Shown here piece by piece: positions 61,670 through 64,000 of a DNA stretch of 64,000 nt. The DNA lies in assembly GCF_018449635.1 (NCBI RefSeq), contig NZ_JAAVUV010000003.1, positions 124,001 through 188,000 on the forward strand, in the 5' to 3' direction. The position numbers and the translations under genes are program-made. A model generated the notes under the pieces. It worked only from the letters and a program-made list of their open reading frames with translations, was not told the origin of the DNA and ran no database searches. Position 1 is the first letter of the stretch, and each line of letters opens with the position of its first letter. Source of the stretch: Caballeronia sp. dw_276 (GTDB lineage Bacteria; Pseudomonadota; Gammaproteobacteria; Burkholderiales; Burkholderiaceae).

Positions 61670-62635
61670 TCAAACCTTTTCAAATGAACGGTCCCCTCCG
61701 GTAAGCCCGGCATGCTTTGCGCGCGTTAAACCGGCCGCGACCGATGCAAGCTGAATGGTTTGCAGATGGATATCGACCGTTATGTCGATGTCGCGGCCAT
61801 ACCCCCCCGCCATTGCGACCGCGACCGGCAAGCCGCGCTCACGTGCCGTGGCGAATACCAGCGAATCGCGCCGCGCGAGCCCATCGATGGACAACGCCAG
61901 ACGGCCAAGCCGATCGCCGATATGGGGATCGGCGCCTGCCAGATAAATCAGCATCGCTGGCCTCGCGCGCTCGAACATCATTGCCAATGCACTCGCAAGC
62001 GCTTCCATATAGGTGTTGTCGTCGCAGCCGTCGGGCAACGCGATATCCAGACTGCTGGTTTCCTTGCTGAACGGATAGTTGGATTCGCCATGCAGCGACA
62101 GCGTGAAAACGCTCGGGTCGTCCTTGAAAATCGACGCTGTGCCGTTGCCCTGATGAACATCCAGATCGACGATTGCGATTTGCACTGCGCCTTCGCCCCT
62201 CTCCCGCGCCTCGGCTTGCATGACGCGAGCGGCGACGGCGGCATCATTGAAAACGCAAAACCCCGCGCCATGTGACGCGTACGAATGATGCGTTCCTCCC
62301 GCGAGATTCACGGCAAATCCATCCTGACGGGCGGCGCGGCAAGCCGCGATAGTGGCGCCCACCGAACGACGCGCGCGTTCGACCATTTCCGGCGACCAAG
62401 GGAAACCGATTTCTCGCTGGGCAGAGTCATCGAGTGAACCGGTCGCCACCCGCGCGACATAGTCGGCGGCATGCACGCGTTGGAGATCCGAGTCGGCCGC
62501 GATTGGCGCCTCTTCCAGTTCGACATCGGGCAGTTCAGCTTCAACGCGCTCGCGCAACATCCTGTATTTCTGCATCGGAAAGCGATGCCCAGGTGGTAAC
62601 GGAAGGACGAAGCGGTCGCTGTAGTAAGCCTTCAT
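61670..62635 (-). CDS. Histone deacetylase-family protein
   Basis: The 321 residues have GGTHHSYASHGAGFCVFND (catalytic His pair), DLDVHQGNGT (zinc ligands Asp and His) and GADPHIGD. Bacterial members deacetylate small amides, acetylpolyamines or acetylated proteins, and the substrate here is unknown. It is divergent from the phasin gene. Confidence 0.88.
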   Translation of the reverse strand: MKAYYSDRFVLPLPPGHRFPMQKYRMLRERVEAELPDVELEEAPIAADSDLQRVHAADYVARVATGSLDDSAQREIGFPWSPEMVERARRSVGATIAACRAARQDGFAVNLAGGTHHSYASHGAGFCVFNDAAVAARVMQAEARERGEGAVQIAIVDLDVHQGNGTASIFKDDPSVFTLSLHGESNYPFSKETSSLDIALPDGCDDNTYMEALASALAMMFERARPAMLIYLAGADPHIGDRLGRLALSIDGLARRDSLVFATARERGLPVAVAMAGGYGRDIDITVDIHLQTIQLASVAAGLTRAKHAGLTGGDRSFEKV

Positions 62636-62783
62636 TGAAACAAAATTCCAATTTATTGAGACATGATCCTAGCATCCGAATCGTTTGCGCTCTTCGCCCC
62701 AAACTGGTGCGATAGATCCCGGAATATGGTTCCAGATATGCTAATCGAATCACGTAAGCCGTTGTTTAATAAGATTTCATCGA

Positions 62784-62797
62784 ATGTTGCGACGCAC
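62784..62797. repeat. Direct repeat upstream of the phasin promoter, copy 1
   Basis: ATGTTGCGACGCAC, with a palindromic core TGCG-A-CGCA. The same 14 bases recur at 62843-62856, 59 bases on. Copy 1 lies upstream of the -35 element. I infer a regulator site, most likely for PhaR. Confidence 0.6.
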
Positions 62798-62807
62798 AAA
62801 AAGATGC

Positions 62808-62835
62808 TTGACATCTTTAGGAATATGCCTAAAAT
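62808..62835 (+). promoter_or_regulatory. Phasin promoter
   Basis: A consensus TTGACA (62808-62813) and TAAAAT (62830-62835) are 16 bases apart. Transcription near 62842 would start at the second direct repeat. Confidence 0.85.
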
Positions 62836-62842
62836 GGGTTCC

Positions 62843-62856
62843 ATGTTGCGACGCAC
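62843..62856. repeat. Direct repeat at the phasin transcription start, copy 2
   Basis: An identical copy of 62784-62797, covering the predicted transcription start. A bound repressor here would block initiation. Confidence 0.6.
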
Positions 62857-62950
62857 CAATAGCTGTTTCGCCTCATACGGTTCCGGAACTTCCGGCGCCG
62901 CCAAAACCCACGACCCGCGCTGATGATGGGTCGACTTTCAGGAGCGTGAC

Positions 62951-63526
62951 ATGACCCTTTTGACCCCGGAACAAATCGCCGCCGCCAACAAAGCTCAATT
63001 CGACACGCTGTTCGGCTTGACGAACAAGGCGTTCGAAGGCATGGAAAAGCTGCTTGAGCTGAATTTGCAAGTCGTGAAGTCGACGCTGGCTGAAAGCCAG
63101 GAAAACACGCAACGCGTGTTGTCGGTGAAGGACGCGCAAGAACTGCTCGCATTGCAAGCCAGCCTGGCTCAGCCGGTCGCGGAAAAGGCGCTGTCGTATG
63201 GCCGCCATCTGTATGAAATCGCATCGTCCACGCAAGCCGAGTTCGCACGTGTTGCCGAAGCTCAGTACGAAGACCAGAATCGCAAGGTGCAAGCACTCGT
63301 TGACAACGTTGCAAAGAACGCGCCGGCAGGTTCGGAAACGGCAGTCGCCGTGATGAAGTCGGCCATCACCGCCGCCAACACCACGTACGAAACCATTCAC
63401 AAGGCAAGCAAGCAAGCTGTTGAAATCGCTGAAAGCAACTTCAACGCAGCCGCTACGGCCGCTACGAAGGCTGCATCGCAGGCAACCGCTCAAGCTTCGC
63501 GCGCTGCTGTAAAGAAGACTGCCTAA
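62951..63526 (+). CDS. phaP: Phasin (PHB granule-associated protein)
   Basis: Phasins coat polyhydroxybutyrate granules. The 191-residue protein is almost all amphipathic helix: [20 protein letters not shown] and the [20 protein letters not shown] block are typical of the phasin 2 domain. The C-terminal tail is Ala/Lys-rich. A strong AGGAG precedes the ATG. Confidence 0.94.
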   Translation: MTLLTPEQIAAANKAQFDTLFGLTNKAFEGMEKLLELNLQVVKSTLAESQENTQRVLSVKDAQELLALQASLAQPVAEKALSYGRHLYEIASSTQAEFARVAEAQYEDQNRKVQALVDNVAKNAPAGSETAVAVMKSAITAANTTYETIHKASKQAVEIAESNFNAAATAATKAASQATAQASRAAVKKTA

Positions 63527-63589
63527 CGACGTGCTTCAAACTTTTGCGCCAGATTTCGGATGTGAAAGTTTGAATGCCGCGTAGACGCG

Positions 63590-63625
63590 AAAAGCCGCTC
63601 CAACTCATGTTGGAGCGGCTTTTTT
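63590..63625 (+). terminator. Phasin terminator
   Basis: AAAAGCCGCTCCAAC (63590-63604) and GTTGGAGCGGCTTTT (63609-63623) form a 15-bp stem with a TCAT loop, followed by T. Confidence 0.92.
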
Positions 63626-63632
63626 ACGCGCT

Positions 63633-63669
63633 AAAAAAGCGGCGCGTTCTGTTCAGAACGCGCCGCTTT
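63633..63669 (-). terminator. lpdA terminator
   Basis: AAAGCGGCGCGTTCT (63636-63650) and AGAACGCGCCGCTTT (63655-63669) form a 15-bp stem; on the minus strand six T end the hairpin. Confidence 0.9.
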
Positions 63670-63689
63670 CAATCACTAGCCGCGATACC

Positions 63690-64000
63690 TTACTTCTTGC
63701 GCTGCGGCGGCAAATCCGTACACACGCCTTCATACAACTCGGCGGCCATGCCGATCGACTCACCGAGCGTCGGATGCGGATGAATCGTCTTGCCGATATC
63801 CTCCGCGTCCGCGCCCATTTCGATTGCCAGACACACTTCGCTTATCAGGTCGCCCGCGCTCGTGCCCACGATCCCGCCGCCGATGATCCGGTGCGTTTCT
63901 TCGTCGAAGATGAGCTTGGTGAAACCTTCGTCGCGGCCATTGGCGATCGCGCGGCCCGATGCAGCCCACGGGAACACCGCCTTGCCGTACTTGATGCCTT
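63690..64000 (-). CDS. lpdA: Dihydrolipoyl dehydrogenase, C-terminal part (cut by the window edge)
   Basis: The last 100 or so residues of E3, which reoxidises lipoamide in 2-oxoacid dehydrogenase complexes. FPWAASGRAIANGRDEGFTKLIFDEE and the dimer-interface HPHPTLGES, carrying the catalytic His-Glu pair, are visible. The frame stays open to the window edge. Confidence 0.93.
   Translation of the reverse strand, partial: GIKYGKAVFPWAASGRAIANGRDEGFTKLIFDEETHRIIGGGIVGTSAGDLISEVCLAIEMGADAEDIGKTIHPHPTLGESIGMAAELYEGVCTDLPPQRKK

Larger units (their letters stand above)
62636..62950. other. Divergent intergenic region between the deacetylase gene and the phasin gene
   Basis: This is 315 AT-rich bases containing the phasin promoter, its two direct repeats and a leader of about 110 bases with AGGAG at 62939-62943. 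Confidence 0.6.

Overview
The window is a 64 kb piece of core chromosome from a high-GC betaproteobacterium of the family Burkholderiaceae. A genus in the Burkholderia/Paraburkholderia/Caballeronia group is my inference, from the accA-tilS-lysC, pyrG-kdsA-eno-ftsB and trpS-dapA-bamC gene orders, the PhaP-type phasin and the codon use. I see no prophage, insertion sequence, CRISPR array, rRNA or tRNA gene. Coding density is high and nearly all genes are recognisable housekeeping genes.

Layout. 1-5722 (minus): cysS-alkA-accA-tilS-lysC. 6160-9059 (plus): a secreted TPR protein, a periplasmic and a cytoplasmic cyclophilin, and lpxH, whose first codons contain a terminator-like hairpin. 9064-10811 (minus): cysE and trmJ. 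11123-18110 (plus): suhB, an lplT-type transporter, a DUF883 protein, mutS, and a secreted protein that looks like a metallophosphoesterase without its histidines. 18191-18730 (minus): slyD. 18764-20492 (plus): roxA and an Ala/Ser-rich lipoprotein. 20676-29809 (minus): a ten-gene run (DUF455 diiron protein, alpha/beta hydrolase, PHP phosphatase, YciO, M50 protease, trpS, methyltransferase, dapA, bamC, MBL protein). 30087-32107 (plus): gamma carbonic anhydrase, hslO and a lipoprotein. 32203-37082 (minus): pyrG-kdsA-DUF1330-eno-ftsB. 37185-43441 (minus): lolC-lolD-tatD-comEC-hydrolase. 43806-44402 (plus): a higBA toxin-antitoxin pair behind a perfect palindrome. 44447-50134 (plus): rpfE-like gene, recJ, prfB (with its +1 programmed frameshift) and lysS. 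50438-51154 (plus): a glycine-zipper protein. 51232-57132 (minus): the whole isc operon, iscRSUA-hscBA-fdx-iscX, with an IscR-type box over its promoter and a terminator-like hairpin between iscA and hscB. 57281-64000: a protein-tyrosine phosphatase, two small envelope proteins, an IclR regulator, a PBP7-type peptidase, an HDAC-family deacetylase, phasin, and the C-terminus of lpdA.

The genes cover translation (cysS, trpS, lysS, prfB, tilS, trmJ, roxA), Fe-S assembly, envelope biogenesis (lpxH, kdsA, bamC, lolCD, ftsB, PBP7), lipid and PHB metabolism (accA, phasin), DNA repair and uptake (mutS, recJ, alkA, comEC) and protein folding. I found no clearly new multi-gene system. The most notable signals are regulatory: the hairpin inside lpxH, the hairpin inside the isc operon, the paired repeats around the phasin promoter, and the higBA palindrome. 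The least understood proteins are the degenerate phosphoesterase beside mutS and the DUF455-hydrolase pair.
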